Source: Cognatiyoonia koreensis
Lineage (GTDB): Bacteria; Pseudomonadota; Alphaproteobacteria; Rhodobacterales; Rhodobacteraceae
Direction: 5' to 3'
NCBI RefSeq assembly: GCF_900109295.1
Contig: NZ_FOIZ01000002.1
Coordinates: forward strand, 372,001-436,000
Length of the DNA stretch: 64,000 nt
Within the stretch, counting starts at the first letter, position 1; every line of letters begins with the position of its first letter. The notes beneath the pieces are model-generated. The model saw only the letters and a list, made by a program, of their open reading frames with translations, was not told the origin of the DNA and searched no databases. Position numbers and translations under genes: made by a program. Below are positions 40,894 to 50,213 of this stretch, piece by piece.

Positions 40894-41670
40894 TCAGCGG
40901 TCCCGGAATTGGGCTTCGCGTTTTTCCTGGAATGCCGTCATGCCTTCTTTCTGATCTTCGGTCGCGAACAGCGCCTGGAACATGCGACGTTCGTAGTTGA
41001 TACCTTCAGCCAGCGTCGTCTCGTACGCACGGTTCACGGCATCCTTGGCGGCCATCGAAGCCAAAAGCGGCTTTTCGGTTATCTTGATCGCGGCGGCCTT
41101 TGCTTCGTCCATCAGCTTTTTGAACGGCACCACGCGACTGACCAGTCCGCTGGACTCGGCTTCGGTCGCATCCATGAAGCGGCCTGTCAGGTGCATATCC
41201 ATCGATTTCGACTTGCCGACGTAGCGGGTCAGTCGTTGTGTGCCACCGATGCCCGCAATCACACCTAGGTTGATCTCGGGCTGGCCGAATTTCGCTTTTT
41301 CAGCGGCGATGATGAAGTCGCACATCATGGCGAGTTCGCACCCGCCGCCCAGTGCATAGCCTGACACGGCCGCGATGATCGGCTTGCGCGCCCGGTTGAA
41401 CCGGTCGCTTTCGTTGCCAAAGAAGTTTTCAACGTACATGTCGACGAAGGTCTTGTCGGCCATTTCCGTGATATCGGCCCCGGCGGCGAACGCCTTTTCC
41501 GAACCGGTGATGATCATGCAGCGTACCTTGTCAGAGGCATCCGCCTCTTCCACCGCCTGGCACAGTTCCTTGAGCAGTTTGGAATTGATCGCGTTCATCG
41601 CGTCGGGCCGGTTCAGTGTGATGGTCGCGACGTAGTCTTCGATATCAACGATGATCGTTTCATAGGCCAT
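40894..41670 (-). CDS. Enoyl-CoA hydratase (crotonase family)
   Basis: The 258-residue enzyme has the crotonase oxyanion-hole and catalytic motifs: KAFAAGADITEMA (about 58-70), AVSGYALGGGCELAMMCD (about 99-116, catalytic Glu) and PEINLGVIAGIGGTQRL (about 130-146, second catalytic Glu). It hydrates 2-enoyl-CoA in beta-oxidation. This gene between rpsT and mutM is a conserved feature of Rhodobacterales. Confidence 0.9.
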   Translation of the reverse strand: MAYETIIVDIEDYVATITLNRPDAMNAINSKLLKELCQAVEEADASDKVRCMIITGSEKAFAAGADITEMADKTFVDMYVENFFGNESDRFNRARKPIIAAVSGYALGGGCELAMMCDFIIAAEKAKFGQPEINLGVIAGIGGTQRLTRYVGKSKSMDMHLTGRFMDATEAESSGLVSRVVPFKKLMDEAKAAAIKITEKPLLASMAAKDAVNRAYETTLAEGINYERRMFQALFATEDQKEGMTAFQEKREAQFRDR

Positions 41671-41732
41671 GAGGGGCTGCCTTGCAGTTACGGTTGACGC
41701 TTTTGATGCGCAAAGTCAGGGCGCGGTTCAAG

Positions 41733-42584
41733 CTATCTTTGGCATTGCGGACAAAAGAAAGATGATCGACCGCCTTGCACGATTCGCGAAATTTGCCTTG
41801 TGCAATCAGGGGTTGCGCATATCTTGCCCTCTTGGTCATAGACCCGGAAGGTGTGCTGAAAATAACCCAACTCTCCATCTGTTTGCTTGTAATCGCGCAG
41901 GGACGACCCGCCCGCGGCGATGGCTTCGGACAAGACGTCGCGGATGATGGGCACGAGTTTCGCGACTCGGGCGGCGCTGATCCTGCCAGCCTTGCGTGCC
42001 GGATGGATGCCCGCGCGATGCAGCACTTCGCAGACATAGATATTGCCGAGCCCCGACACGATCCGCTGGTCAAGCAAGGCCGTCTTGATCGGCGTGTTCT
42101 TTCCCTTGAGTTTTGCCACGAGGTAATCCTCGTCGAATGCGTTTCCCAATGGTTCAGGGCCAAGATCGCGGATCAACCAGTGGTCGCTGTCGCTAGCCGT
42201 GGGCAGCAGGTCCATCGCGCCAAAGCGGCGGGCATCGTTGAAGGTGATGCGCGCATCATTGCCCATGTGAAAAACAACGTGATCATGTTTGGCGGGTACG
42301 GGATGGGGGTGGTGAAAGTCGCCCACCGTATGACCCGAAATCAACATCCGCCCCGACATTCCCAAGTGAATCAAAAGCGTTTCTTCGGTGCTGAGGTCCG
42401 CAAGGATGTATTTCGATCGGCGCCGCAGGCGTGTGATCGTGGCCCCTGTCAACCTGTCGGCCATGTTTTCGGGAAACGGCCAGCGCAAGTCTGGGCGGTT
42501 CACGTCAGCACGGGCGATCACCTGTCCTTCCATCACAGGGGCCAGCCCGGCGCGGACGGTTTCAACTTCGGGAAGTTCGGGCAT
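41733..42584 (-). CDS. mutM: Formamidopyrimidine-DNA glycosylase
   Basis: The 283-residue enzyme begins with the invariant [10 protein letters not shown] (Pro2 nucleophile, Glu3), has Lys in YILADL context near residue 58 and the C-terminal zinc finger [10 protein letters not shown]...FFCPQCQR. It removes 8-oxoguanine and ring-opened purines and nicks the strand. The gene is divergent from ubiE with a 199-base shared upstream region. Confidence 0.95.
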   Translation of the reverse strand: MPELPEVETVRAGLAPVMEGQVIARADVNRPDLRWPFPENMADRLTGATITRLRRRSKYILADLSTEETLLIHLGMSGRMLISGHTVGDFHHPHPVPAKHDHVVFHMGNDARITFNDARRFGAMDLLPTASDSDHWLIRDLGPEPLGNAFDEDYLVAKLKGKNTPIKTALLDQRIVSGLGNIYVCEVLHRAGIHPARKAGRISAARVAKLVPIIRDVLSEAIAAGGSSLRDYKQTDGELGYFQHTFRVYDQEGKICATPDCTRQISRIVQGGRSSFFCPQCQR

Positions 42585-42783
42585 AGCGACCTGATCGGCT
42601 GGGGTGTGTCATGGGCCTATAGGTAAGCGTTTCGTAGGGTGCGGCAACCCGCATCAGGGGCTGCGTCATAATGTAGAACTTGTGAGACAGAGACCGCGGA
42701 CTAAATTGAATGCCGGAATGACGGTTTGTCCTTTGCTGCCAAGGGGTATAACCCGATGCCAACGTTATGCAGGCAAAGACGAT

Positions 42784-43536
42784 ATGACCGACAAACCCGA
42801 AAACACGACGCATTTTGGTGCACAGACCGTTCCCGAAAGCGAAAAAGCCGGACGGGTGCAGGGCGTCTTTTCTTCTGTGGCCAATAAATACGACATTATG
42901 AACGACGTGATGTCGGGCGGGATCCATCGGCTCTGGAAAGACGCGATGATGGACTGGCTCGCCCCGCGACCGGGCCAGAGGCTGCTTGATGTCGCAGGCG
43001 GCACAGGTGACATTTCGTTCCGGTTTCTCAAGCGCGCCGGACATGGCCACGCTACTGTGCTTGATCTGACAGAACCGATGCTGGTCGAAGGGCGCAAACG
43101 GGCCGAGGCAGCGCGGTTGTCCGACAGCCTCGACTGGATCGTGGGCGATGCGATGGCACTGCCATTTGATGACAACACGTTCGATGTCTACACGATTTCC
43201 TTTGGCATCCGGAACGTGACCCGCCCGCAAGAGGCATTGAACGAAGCCTTTCGCGTATTGCGCCCCGGTGGGCGATTGATGGTGCTGGAGTTCAGCCAAC
43301 TGCCCAACCCGATGATGCAGGCTGCCTATGACGCCTATTCCTTTAACGTCATCCCCCGCATGGGCCAGATGATCGCAGGCGATCGCGACAGCTATCAGTA
43401 TCTAGTGGAGTCGATCCGCAACTTCCCGGATCAGGAATCGTTTCTTCGCATGGTCCGCGCAGCTGGCTTCGAGAACGCGAAGTACCGCAACATGACGATG
43501 GGCGTCGCGTGCCTGCATTCGGGATGGAAGCTCTAA
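42784..43536 (+). CDS. ubiE: Demethylmenaquinone/2-methoxy-6-polyprenyl-benzoquinol methyltransferase
   Basis: The 250-residue SAM methyltransferase has [20 protein letters not shown] (split near 24-43), the SAM motif [15 protein letters not shown] (about 66-80) and the family signature [19 protein letters not shown] (about 138-156). It performs the C-methylation step in ubiquinone synthesis. The start at 42784 fits the usual N-terminus. ubiB follows after one base. Confidence 0.94.
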   Translation: MTDKPENTTHFGAQTVPESEKAGRVQGVFSSVANKYDIMNDVMSGGIHRLWKDAMMDWLAPRPGQRLLDVAGGTGDISFRFLKRAGHGHATVLDLTEPMLVEGRKRAEAARLSDSLDWIVGDAMALPFDDNTFDVYTISFGIRNVTRPQEALNEAFRVLRPGGRLMVLEFSQLPNPMMQAAYDAYSFNVIPRMGQMIAGDRDSYQYLVESIRNFPDQESFLRMVRAAGFENAKYRNMTMGVACLHSGWKL

Positions 43537-43537
43537 C

Positions 43538-45076
43538 TTGCGTGGCCCCCACAATATTATCCGCCTGATCCGCACGGGTGCGACGCTGGAACGGACCGGC
43601 GCGATGAAAGTCGTGCTGGAAGCGTTCGAGGCCCCCGCCTATCTGCGCCTCATTTTCCGCACGATCGTCTGGCCGTTTCAGTGGCTGGGTTTCAAGGGCG
43701 ATCCGAAGATGTCGCCGGTGCCCCGCGCGCTGGTAGTGCTCGGCCCTGCCTACATCAAGTTCGGACAGATCCTGTCGACCCGTCCGGATGTCGTCGGCGA
43801 TGATATGGCCGAACAGCTGCGCGTACTGCAGGACAAGCTGCCGCCGTTTTCCATGGCTGAAGCGCGCGCAGAGGTGCAGCGCGAACTGGGTGTGAACGTG
43901 GATGACGCGTTTTCATCCTTTTCCGAACCGGTCGCCGCCGCTTCTCTTGCCCAGGTGCACAAGGCGCATCTGGCCGACACTGGCGATGCCGTCGCCGTCA
44001 AGATATTGCGTCCGGGTATCGAAAAGGCGTTTCGCAAGGATATCGACGCATTTTATTTCGCGGCACGCACGATCGAAGTTCTTTCGCCCGCATCGCGGCG
44101 TCTGCGTCCGATGGACGTGATTACCCACTTTGAAGGCGTGGTTCTGGGAGAGCTTGATCTGCGTCTTGAAAGCTCTGCCGCGGCGGAGTTCGCCGCAAAC
44201 ACGAAAAGCGACAAGGGGTTTCAGGTCCCACTGGTGCGCTGGCATCTGTCCGGCCGCCGGGTCATGACGCTTGACTGGGCGGAGGGGACGAATGCCGGCG
44301 ATAACATGGCGCTGGATGCGGCCGGACATGACCGCCGCGTGCTGGCGGCGCGTGTCCTGCAGATGTTCCTTAACCACGCGTTGCGCGACGGCTATTTTCA
44401 TGGCGACATGCATCAGGGCAATTTGAAGGTCGCCCCGAATGGCGACCTGATTGCCTATGATTTCGGCATCATGGGTCGGATCGACGAATATACCCGCCGC
44501 GTCTATGCCGAAATTCTGTTTGGCTTTATTCGCAAGGATTATCAGCGCGTCGCTGAGGTTCATTTTGAAGCGGGGTATGTGCCCGCTGACCGTGACGTCG
44601 ATGAGTTTGCCCGCGCGCTGCGCGCGGTGGGAGAGCCGATTTTCGGGATGGACGCGAGCCGCATTTCGATGGCGCGCCTGTTGAGCTACCTGTTCGAGGT
44701 GACCGAACGCTTTGGCATGGAAACACGGACAGAGCTGATTCTGCTGCAACGCACGATGGTTGTGGTTGAAGGTGTCGCGCGATCGATGGATCCGCATATG
44801 AATATCTGGCAGGTCGCGCAGCCGATTGTCGAGGATTACATCAAAAGGCGTATCGGCCCCGCGGCCCTGCTGCAGGATCTCGGCAAGACGGCGATGATTC
44901 TGGCGCGGTTTGGTCCACAGCTGCCGCGCCTTGCTGAAGAGGCGCTGATCCGGCTGAACAACCCGCCACCGCCGCCGAAGCCGCAACGCCGTATCGCGCG
45001 GCTGTCGTGGATGGCGCTGGGCGGTGTTCTTGTGGGTGGCGGTATCTGGATCGGGCAGTTGCTGACGGGCTTATGA
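43538..45076 (+). CDS. ubiB: UbiB, ubiquinone biosynthesis kinase-like ATPase
   Basis: The 512-residue protein has the atypical-kinase KxGQ-type motif YIKFGQILSTRPD (about 71-83), the alanine-rich loop AAASLAQVHKAHL (about 130-142), HGDMHQGNL (about 288-296) and YDFGIMGRIDE, and C-terminal membrane helices (about 487-508). It supports the coenzyme Q biosynthetic complex. The TTG start at 43538, two bases after ubiE, gives the conserved MRGPHNIIRLIRTG N-terminus. Confidence 0.92.
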   Translation: MRGPHNIIRLIRTGATLERTGAMKVVLEAFEAPAYLRLIFRTIVWPFQWLGFKGDPKMSPVPRALVVLGPAYIKFGQILSTRPDVVGDDMAEQLRVLQDKLPPFSMAEARAEVQRELGVNVDDAFSSFSEPVAAASLAQVHKAHLADTGDAVAVKILRPGIEKAFRKDIDAFYFAARTIEVLSPASRRLRPMDVITHFEGVVLGELDLRLESSAAAEFAANTKSDKGFQVPLVRWHLSGRRVMTLDWAEGTNAGDNMALDAAGHDRRVLAARVLQMFLNHALRDGYFHGDMHQGNLKVAPNGDLIAYDFGIMGRIDEYTRRVYAEILFGFIRKDYQRVAEVHFEAGYVPADRDVDEFARALRAVGEPIFGMDASRISMARLLSYLFEVTERFGMETRTELILLQRTMVVVEGVARSMDPHMNIWQVAQPIVEDYIKRRIGPAALLQDLGKTAMILARFGPQLPRLAEEALIRLNNPPPPPKPQRRIARLSWMALGGVLVGGGIWIGQLLTGL

Positions 45077-45730
45077 TCCGGGTTCGCGCAAGGCCGTCAC
45101 CGCCCCTGCCGCAATCGTCTGTCCGCCCGCCAAGGTAAGCATCGCCTCACCGTTTTCCATGCGCACCTCTGTGACGCGACCGTAGACGGCGGTTGTATCC
45201 TGCTGCAGCGCATTGGCCCCTTCGAAACTGATCGTTTCGAATTGATAGACCCCGTTCGGCAAGGGTTGGCCGTTCGCCTTCACACCCGCCCAGGAAATCG
45301 TTTCCGCCTGCGTTCCGATGTCGAAACGCTGGACTTCCAGCCCTTGCGCATCGCGCACCACGATCTGCGCTGATGTCGCGAACTGCGCCGGCTGCGGGGC
45401 AAGCGTCAGCGGTGCCCCGTCAAAATAGGCAGGGGTTGCGGCGCGTGCTTCCATACCGACCCAACCTGCCATCTGCGCAAGCCCCGATGTGCCCGCCTGT
45501 GCGGCGATGCCGCGCAGCAGATCGTTCGTCAGCACCTGTTGTTCCACACCCGAAAACGTCGCCAACTGCACGGCGTAATCCGAGGAATCGACAGGGTTCA
45601 GCGGGTCCTGGTTCTGCATCTGCACGGTGAGCATGCGCAGGAAGGTTTCAAAATCGGAACTGATTTCAGAGGCAGTCGCCTGCGGTGGCATGGGTGCTGC
45701 GGCGGCGGCGAGTGTCGGTGAGATTTCCAT
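45071..45730 (-). CDS. flgD: Flagellar hook-assembly scaffold FlgD
   Basis: The 219-residue protein has the FlgD N-terminal signature DFETFLRMLTVQMQNQDPLNP (split near 26-46) and SSDYAVQLATFSGVEQQVLTN, then a FlgD Ig-like/Tudor-like C-terminal half. It caps the growing hook. AAGGA precedes the ATG. It is downstream of fliK and its end overlaps the convergent ubiB end by 6 bases. Confidence 0.92.
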   Translation of the reverse strand: MEISPTLAAAAAPMPPQATASEISSDFETFLRMLTVQMQNQDPLNPVDSSDYAVQLATFSGVEQQVLTNDLLRGIAAQAGTSGLAQMAGWVGMEARAATPAYFDGAPLTLAPQPAQFATSAQIVVRDAQGLEVQRFDIGTQAETISWAGVKANGQPLPNGVYQFETISFEGANALQQDTTAVYGRVTEVRMENGEAMLTLAGGQTIAAGAVTALREPGS

Positions 45731-45739
45731 GGTGTGTCC

Positions 45740-47104
45740 TTAAAGTCTGAGATCAAGACCGGACCCGGTCTTGGCGGGGCCTGTGGCAGCAATGGGCGGC
45801 GCGTCGTGCGGCAGGGGGGGCGTTTCTGCTTCTGACAGGTCGCTTTGTGCGTCATTTGCCTGACCACGCTGTCCGCCTTGGAAAGCAAAACTGATCGACC
45901 CGAATCCCATGTTGCGGAATTCCTGCGCCAGCGCGTCGATCTGCCTGCGCAGCAATTCGTGCGTTTCGGGCCGTTCCGCCTGTATCGTCACGGTGATTGC
46001 GGTGTCATGGGCAGCGACCACCATGCGCACTTTGCCAAGTTCTTCGGGCGATAGGGTAATTTCCGTTGTGCCCGGCCCGTTCTGAAGAATCGCGACGGCC
46101 ATTTGACCCGCGATATGTTGGGCGGCTGGCGCTGGTAAGTTTGCCTGCACGGGCGGAATCGTCGGTGTAACAACGTCGCGCTGGACAGGTGCGGTCAGAC
46201 TGATCGCCAAATCTTCGCTTTCGATTGTGGGATCAGTCACTGCAGCGGACGGCACATCGGTTGGCGGCCGGACGGGGATGGAGGGGTTTGCAGGCGCGGT
46301 TGTCGTTGCAGCTGGCACAGGGTCATTGGGCCGGTCATTCCGGATCTGTGTTGGGAGATCGCGAGGGGTATCGACCGGTTTTTCAGCGGATTCGACTGGC
46401 TGGGCGACGTGCACCTTTGTGTCTGGGCGCGGGGCAGTCTTGTTGCCAAATGCGATCCCGGCTTTCTGAGGCATGTCTGGTGTTGTCTGAACAAATTGGG
46501 CTTCAATCGTTCCACGTTCGCCCTGCGATCTGGTTTCAAAAAGGATCTGGGTGCCCGTCTTGACCACGTGCAAAGGCTTGACGCCCTCTTTTTCGGGCTT
46601 CGTCAGCAGTGCGGCTGTTTTCGACCTTGTAACGGTGCCCTCTCCTTCCAATATGTGCCGTTGGTCGGGCGATGGCGCGCGCTGAACCGGATCGCGCAAG
46701 GGGCGGGATATGGGCAAAACCGGCGCATCAATGCCCTTCAAAGTCAACGCCGGTTGTTCTGTCTTTGGTGAAGCTGACGCAACTGCGATTTCTGACGCTG
46801 GCTTTTTCGATACTGGTGGGTCGCTTGCCGCGTGCAGCAGTGGCGTGGCGTTTTCGTCCGATTCAGTTTCTGGTTCAGCATCCAGCGCTTCTTCCGCCGC
46901 GCCATCTTCGTCGTCGACGACCAGTTCCGCCTCTGGCAGTGCGAAACCGGCAGGAATCATCTGCTGAGAGCTGGCATTCATTGCAAAGACCGCCGCGAAA
47001 TCCGCGGTCGGGTTCGCCACGTCAGGATGCATCGCCACGACACCGGACGTTGGCATTGAAACGGTCAGCTGCAGAACGGGTAGAATGGGCATCTTGGCAA
47101 TCAC
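45740..47104 (-). CDS. fliK: Flagellar hook-length control protein FliK
   Basis: The 454-residue protein has a long, poorly conserved proline- and alanine-rich N-terminal ruler region and the conserved Flg-hook domain near the C-terminus (ITLSPEELGKVRMVV, about 354-368, and LRRQIDALAQEFRNMGF). It measures the hook and switches export to filament substrates. The start is uncertain: GTG 47104 or ATG 47092; the upstream region is shared with the divergent rod-binding gene. Confidence 0.85.
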   Translation of the reverse strand: MIAKMPILPVLQLTVSMPTSGVVAMHPDVANPTADFAAVFAMNASSQQMIPAGFALPEAELVVDDEDGAAEEALDAEPETESDENATPLLHAASDPPVSKKPASEIAVASASPKTEQPALTLKGIDAPVLPISRPLRDPVQRAPSPDQRHILEGEGTVTRSKTAALLTKPEKEGVKPLHVVKTGTQILFETRSQGERGTIEAQFVQTTPDMPQKAGIAFGNKTAPRPDTKVHVAQPVESAEKPVDTPRDLPTQIRNDRPNDPVPAATTTAPANPSIPVRPPTDVPSAAVTDPTIESEDLAISLTAPVQRDVVTPTIPPVQANLPAPAAQHIAGQMAVAILQNGPGTTEITLSPEELGKVRMVVAAHDTAITVTIQAERPETHELLRRQIDALAQEFRNMGFGSISFAFQGGQRGQANDAQSDLSEAETPPLPHDAPPIAATGPAKTGSGLDLRL

Positions 47105-47143
47105 CGGGCTTGGAACGACTGCGCCACTTCTTGCACATAAAAA

Positions 47144-47158
47144 CTAACGGATTCTTTA
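47144..47158. promoter_or_regulatory. Weak CtrA-like half-site pair between fliK and the rod-binding gene
   Basis: CTAA at 47144-47147 and TTTA at 47155-47158 are separated by exactly 7 bases, a 6-of-8 match to TTAA-N7-TTAA, in the 99-base divergent promoter region. On its own such a match is expected by chance fairly often; it gains weight from the better sites in other flagellar promoters of this window. Confidence 0.25.
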
Positions 47159-47203
47159 CTGCTGTGCTGCAAAAACGGGGCCAAGCCGAAAGGAGTATGG
47201 CCC

Positions 47204-47500
47204 TTGAACACGATACCTGTGCTTCCCGCCTCGCATCCGCCGCCACCTTTACCACAAGGGCTCGCGCAGGATGTTGCCTTACGCGATGCGGCGCAAAAAC
47301 TGGAAGCGACCTTTCTTGCGGAAATGCTCAAATCAGCCGGGCTTGATGCGATGGCCGGTGCCTTTGGCGGCGGCGTCGGCGAAGATCAGTTCGCATCATT
47401 CATGAGAGAGGCGCAGGCAGAGGAAATGGTCAAAGCCGGCGGAATCGGACTGGCCGAAGCCATCTATAACGCCATGCGGATCAAAGCCGATGCCGTCTGA
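47204..47500 (+). CDS. Rod-binding protein (FlgJ N-terminal-like)
   Basis: The 98-residue protein has the FlgJ rod-binding pattern: LEATFLAEMLKSAGLDAMAG (about 30-49) and EDQFASFMREAQAEEMVKAGGIGLAEAIY (split near 59-87). There is no C-terminal muramidase domain, as is usual in alphaproteobacteria. It helps rod assembly in the periplasm. AAAGGAG precedes the start at 47190-47196 (spacing about 9). The end overlaps the next gene by 11 bases. Confidence 0.85.
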   Translation: MNTIPVLPASHPPPPLPQGLAQDVALRDAAQKLEATFLAEMLKSAGLDAMAGAFGGGVGEDQFASFMREAQAEEMVKAGGIGLAEAIYNAMRIKADAV

Positions 47501-47831
47501 TTCCGTCATGGCACTTCTGCTCGCGCTTGACCGCGAAGGTGACGCATTGCGCAAGGGCGAACTGGCGTCCCTACCTGCGATTGCAGAAGAAAAGGCGCGT
47601 CTGGCGGCCGAAATCCAAAAGCGTCCCGTCAGCAATCAGGATATCGAAATTCTGCGCGCCAAAGCATCCGCAAACGCAAATCTGCTGGCCGCTGCAATCC
47701 GGGGAATCAAGACGGCACGGTCACGGCTGGACGCCCTGTCAGATGTGCGCAACGTGCTAAGCGTCTATGGCCCCGCCGGACGGATGGAGCGGGTCCCGAC
47801 CAAACGATCCGACCTCGAAAGAAAGGCATGA
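47490..47831 (+). CDS. FlgN-like flagellar export chaperone
   Basis: The 113-residue helical protein has an alternating acidic/basic helix (LLLALDREGDALRKGELASLP, split near 9-29) and a second helix (LLAAAIRGIKTARSRLDALSDV), like FlgN chaperones for FlgK and FlgL. It overlaps the rod-binding gene. Identity rests on helix pattern and context rather than a strong motif. Confidence 0.6.
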   Translation: MPSDSVMALLLALDREGDALRKGELASLPAIAEEKARLAAEIQKRPVSNQDIEILRAKASANANLLAAAIRGIKTARSRLDALSDVRNVLSVYGPAGRMERVPTKRSDLERKA

Positions 47832-47875
47832 TCGGGCAAAGTCATGTCAAATTGGACCTAATTGCACCGCTGAAA

Positions 47876-47890
47876 TTAACGTGCCGTTTA
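47876..47890. promoter_or_regulatory. Candidate CtrA site upstream of flagellin
   Basis: TTAA (47876-47879), 7 bases, then TTTA (47887-47890): a 7-of-8 match to the CtrA consensus TTAA-N7-TTAA, 144 bases ahead of the flagellin start. CtrA is known to control flagellar genes in Rhodobacterales and Caulobacter. No sigma-28 promoter is evident in the same gap. Confidence 0.45.
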
Positions 47891-48033
47891 GATCAACCCG
47901 GCACAACGATCTTGTCCAGAAAGGTACAGCCTTGTTCGTCAAGGCAGTCGTCAGAACGACGGTTTAACGCGTCCCAAAACGGGGCGTCATTCAAACCCTC
48001 GGTGCAAAACGCACCACAACAGAAAGACACCTT

Positions 48034-49332
48034 ATGTCCAGTATTCTGACAAACAACGGCGCAATGGTCGCGCTGCAAACGCTGAAATCCATCAACAACG
48101 ATCTGACGAAAACACAGAACATGATCTCGACCGGCAAAAACATCGCGTCGGCGAAAGACAATGCCGCGATCTGGTCGATTTCCAAAGTGATGGAATCCGA
48201 CGTTCAAGGCTTCAAGGCGATCAGTTCCAGCCTTTCGCTTGGTGAATCCACTGTCGCAGTTGCACGACAGGCGTCCGAAACGGTGACTGACCTGCTGACG
48301 CAGATGAAAGACAAGATCGTTGCCAGCCAGGAATCCAATGTCGACCGCGAGAAGATCCAGCTCGATATCAATGCTTTGCGCGACCAGATCACTTCGGTTG
48401 TCGGTGCTGCACAATTCAACGGCCTGAACCTGCTGTCCAATACGGATACTGCCGCCGGATCGGGCAATGTGGATGTTCTCTCATCCCTTGACCGTTCTGC
48501 AAACGGTGTCACGGCCAGTAACATCAGCGTCGCAAAGAATGACCTTGGAACTGGCGCATCCGCGATTGCCACCGGGTCCACCGCCGTGACAGCCGCCAAC
48601 AACAATATCACCGCAGGTGCAGCCGATACTGCTGCCGCAGCCCTGACCGGCAACGCGACGACCCGGCCAACAACGGCAGTCACGATCGGCACGTCGGCTT
48701 CGGCCAGCATCGCCGCTGGGTCTGGCTTTAACGTTCAGATTTCCGCAGTTGCGGGGCTTGATGCCGGGTTTGCCACAGGTGGTCTGTCTGACATCCGCTA
48801 TGTCGCGCGCGATGGTGATACCGCTGCAGATGTTGCAGCCGGTCTTGCGGAATCGTTCAACGACTACGTGACGAACAACCTGACCGATCGCTCTGATATC
48901 CAGGCAACCGTTGCCGGTGGCGTCCTGACATTCACAGGCTCCAACGTTGTAGGCGAAAACTTCAGCGTCAACGTCAGCGAATATGCCAGCGCCGATACGA
49001 CAATCGGTGGCGGTCTGGAATCGTTGGGCGGGATCAGCGTCACGTCGGATGCCGGTGCAGACAGCGCGCTCGCGAAAATCGAGGGCCTGATCGGCAAGTC
49101 GATCGATGCGGCCGCATCATTCGGTTCTTCGCAAGGCCGGATCGAGACGCAGTCCGAATTCGTATCGAAACTGTCGGATGCGTTGAAGTCCGGTATCGGC
49201 ACACTTGTCGACGCCAATATGGAAGAAGCGTCCGCGCGTCTTCAGGCGCTTCAGGTGCAGCAGCAGTTGGGTGTTCAGTCGCTGTCCATCGCGAACCAGG
49301 CACCGCAGTCGATCCTGTCACTGTTCCGTTAA
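48034..49332 (+). CDS. fliC: Flagellin
   Basis: The 432-residue protein has conserved flagellin N- and C-terminal domains: ILTNNGAMVALQTLKSINNDL (split near 4-24), ISTGKNIASAKDNAAIWSIS, and the C-terminal LDANMEEASARLQALQVQQQLGVQ ending in APQSILSLFR. The centre (about 150-330) is alanine/threonine-rich and variable, the surface-exposed part. It is exported by the flagellar type III system and builds the filament. flaF and flbT, which tune flagellin synthesis, follow. Confidence 0.95.
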   Translation: MSSILTNNGAMVALQTLKSINNDLTKTQNMISTGKNIASAKDNAAIWSISKVMESDVQGFKAISSSLSLGESTVAVARQASETVTDLLTQMKDKIVASQESNVDREKIQLDINALRDQITSVVGAAQFNGLNLLSNTDTAAGSGNVDVLSSLDRSANGVTASNISVAKNDLGTGASAIATGSTAVTAANNNITAGAADTAAAALTGNATTRPTTAVTIGTSASASIAAGSGFNVQISAVAGLDAGFATGGLSDIRYVARDGDTAADVAAGLAESFNDYVTNNLTDRSDIQATVAGGVLTFTGSNVVGENFSVNVSEYASADTTIGGGLESLGGISVTSDAGADSALAKIEGLIGKSIDAAASFGSSQGRIETQSEFVSKLSDALKSGIGTLVDANMEEASARLQALQVQQQLGVQSLSIANQAPQSILSLFR

Positions 49333-49345
49333 TACGAACCGTCTT

Positions 49346-49366
49346 GGGGGCGCATTCCGCGCCCCC
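49346..49366 (+). terminator. Terminator hairpin after flagellin
   Basis: GGGGGCGC (49346-49353) pairs with GCGCCCCC (49359-49366) over a 5-base loop, 14 bases after the flagellin stop; only GATT follows, so it may act partly as a 3' stabiliser. Confidence 0.6.
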
Positions 49367-49437
49367 GATTCCACCTTGAATCATATCCAGTACGGTAAAA
49401 CCGTGCTGCGTTTCACCCAGTCCCGGAAGGACAACCC

Positions 49438-49812
49438 GTGAACGTTTCAGAACAAGCCCGTCGCGCCTATGCTCCGACACACCTTCCCATCCATACGCCC
49501 CGCTCTGTCGAGGCAAGCCTGCTGTCGCAAGTCACCGCAGCCTTGAAAAAAACACTCGAAGGGGCAACCCATTTTGCCGACACGGTCAGCGCCGTTCACC
49601 GCAACAGAGAAATGTGGATCGTACTGGCAAGCGATGTCGCCGATCCAGAGAACGCCCTGCCGGACATGTTACGCGCGCAAATTTTCTACCTTGCCGAATT
49701 CACCGAACAGCACAGTCACCGCATCCTGCGTGGTGAGGCTGACGCCACGGCCCTGATCGACGTCAATTCAGCCGTTTTGCGTGGCCTTCATTCACAGGGC
49801 ACAGCCACATGA
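49438..49812 (+). CDS. flaF: Flagellar biosynthesis regulator FlaF
   Basis: The 124-residue helical protein has the FlaF pattern: ARRAYAPTHLPIHTPRSVEASL (split near 7-28) and NREMWIVLASDVADPENALP (about 57-76) and a helix LRAQIFYLAEFTEQHSHRIL. In alphaproteobacteria FlaF promotes flagellin synthesis, opposed by FlbT. Its GTG start is at 49438 and its stop overlaps flbT by 4 bases. Confidence 0.87.
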   Translation: MNVSEQARRAYAPTHLPIHTPRSVEASLLSQVTAALKKTLEGATHFADTVSAVHRNREMWIVLASDVADPENALPDMLRAQIFYLAEFTEQHSHRILRGEADATALIDVNSAVLRGLHSQGTAT

Positions 49813-50213
49813 CTGGTCTTGTTCTAAAGCTCACCCCGCGTGAACGGGTGCTGGTCAACGGTGCCGTCATCGAGAACGGGGATCGCCGCAGCAAGTTTTC
49901 GATCCTGACGCCGAATGCGAACATCCTGCGCTTGCGCGATGCAATCCGGCCTGAAGATGCGGCAACCCCCGTCAAGCGGGTCTGCTATATCGCCCAACTG
50001 GTCCTGTCAGGTGATGTCGATTCAGGTGATGCGCAAAAGCAGCTGCTTTCGGGCATTGAACAGCTTAGTCAGGCGCTTTGGGATGATGACAGCCGCAGTA
50101 AGCTTGCCATCGCGACGACGGCGGTGCGCAACACCGATTTCTATCGCGCACTCAAAGCGCTGCGCAGTTTGATTCCGCGCGAAGAACGCCTGATGGCGTC
50201 CAGATTGCCATGA
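49809..50213 (+). CDS. flbT: Flagellin mRNA regulator FlbT
   Basis: The 134-residue protein has the FlbT start TGLVLKLTPRERVLVNGAVIENGDRR (split near 2-27) and AKRVCYIAQLVLSGD-like helix. FlbT binds the 5' leader of flagellin mRNA and limits translation. Overlaps both neighbours by 4 bases. Confidence 0.88.
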   Translation: MTGLVLKLTPRERVLVNGAVIENGDRRSKFSILTPNANILRLRDAIRPEDAATPVKRVCYIAQLVLSGDVDSGDAQKQLLSGIEQLSQALWDDDSRSKLAIATTAVRNTDFYRALKALRSLIPREERLMASRLP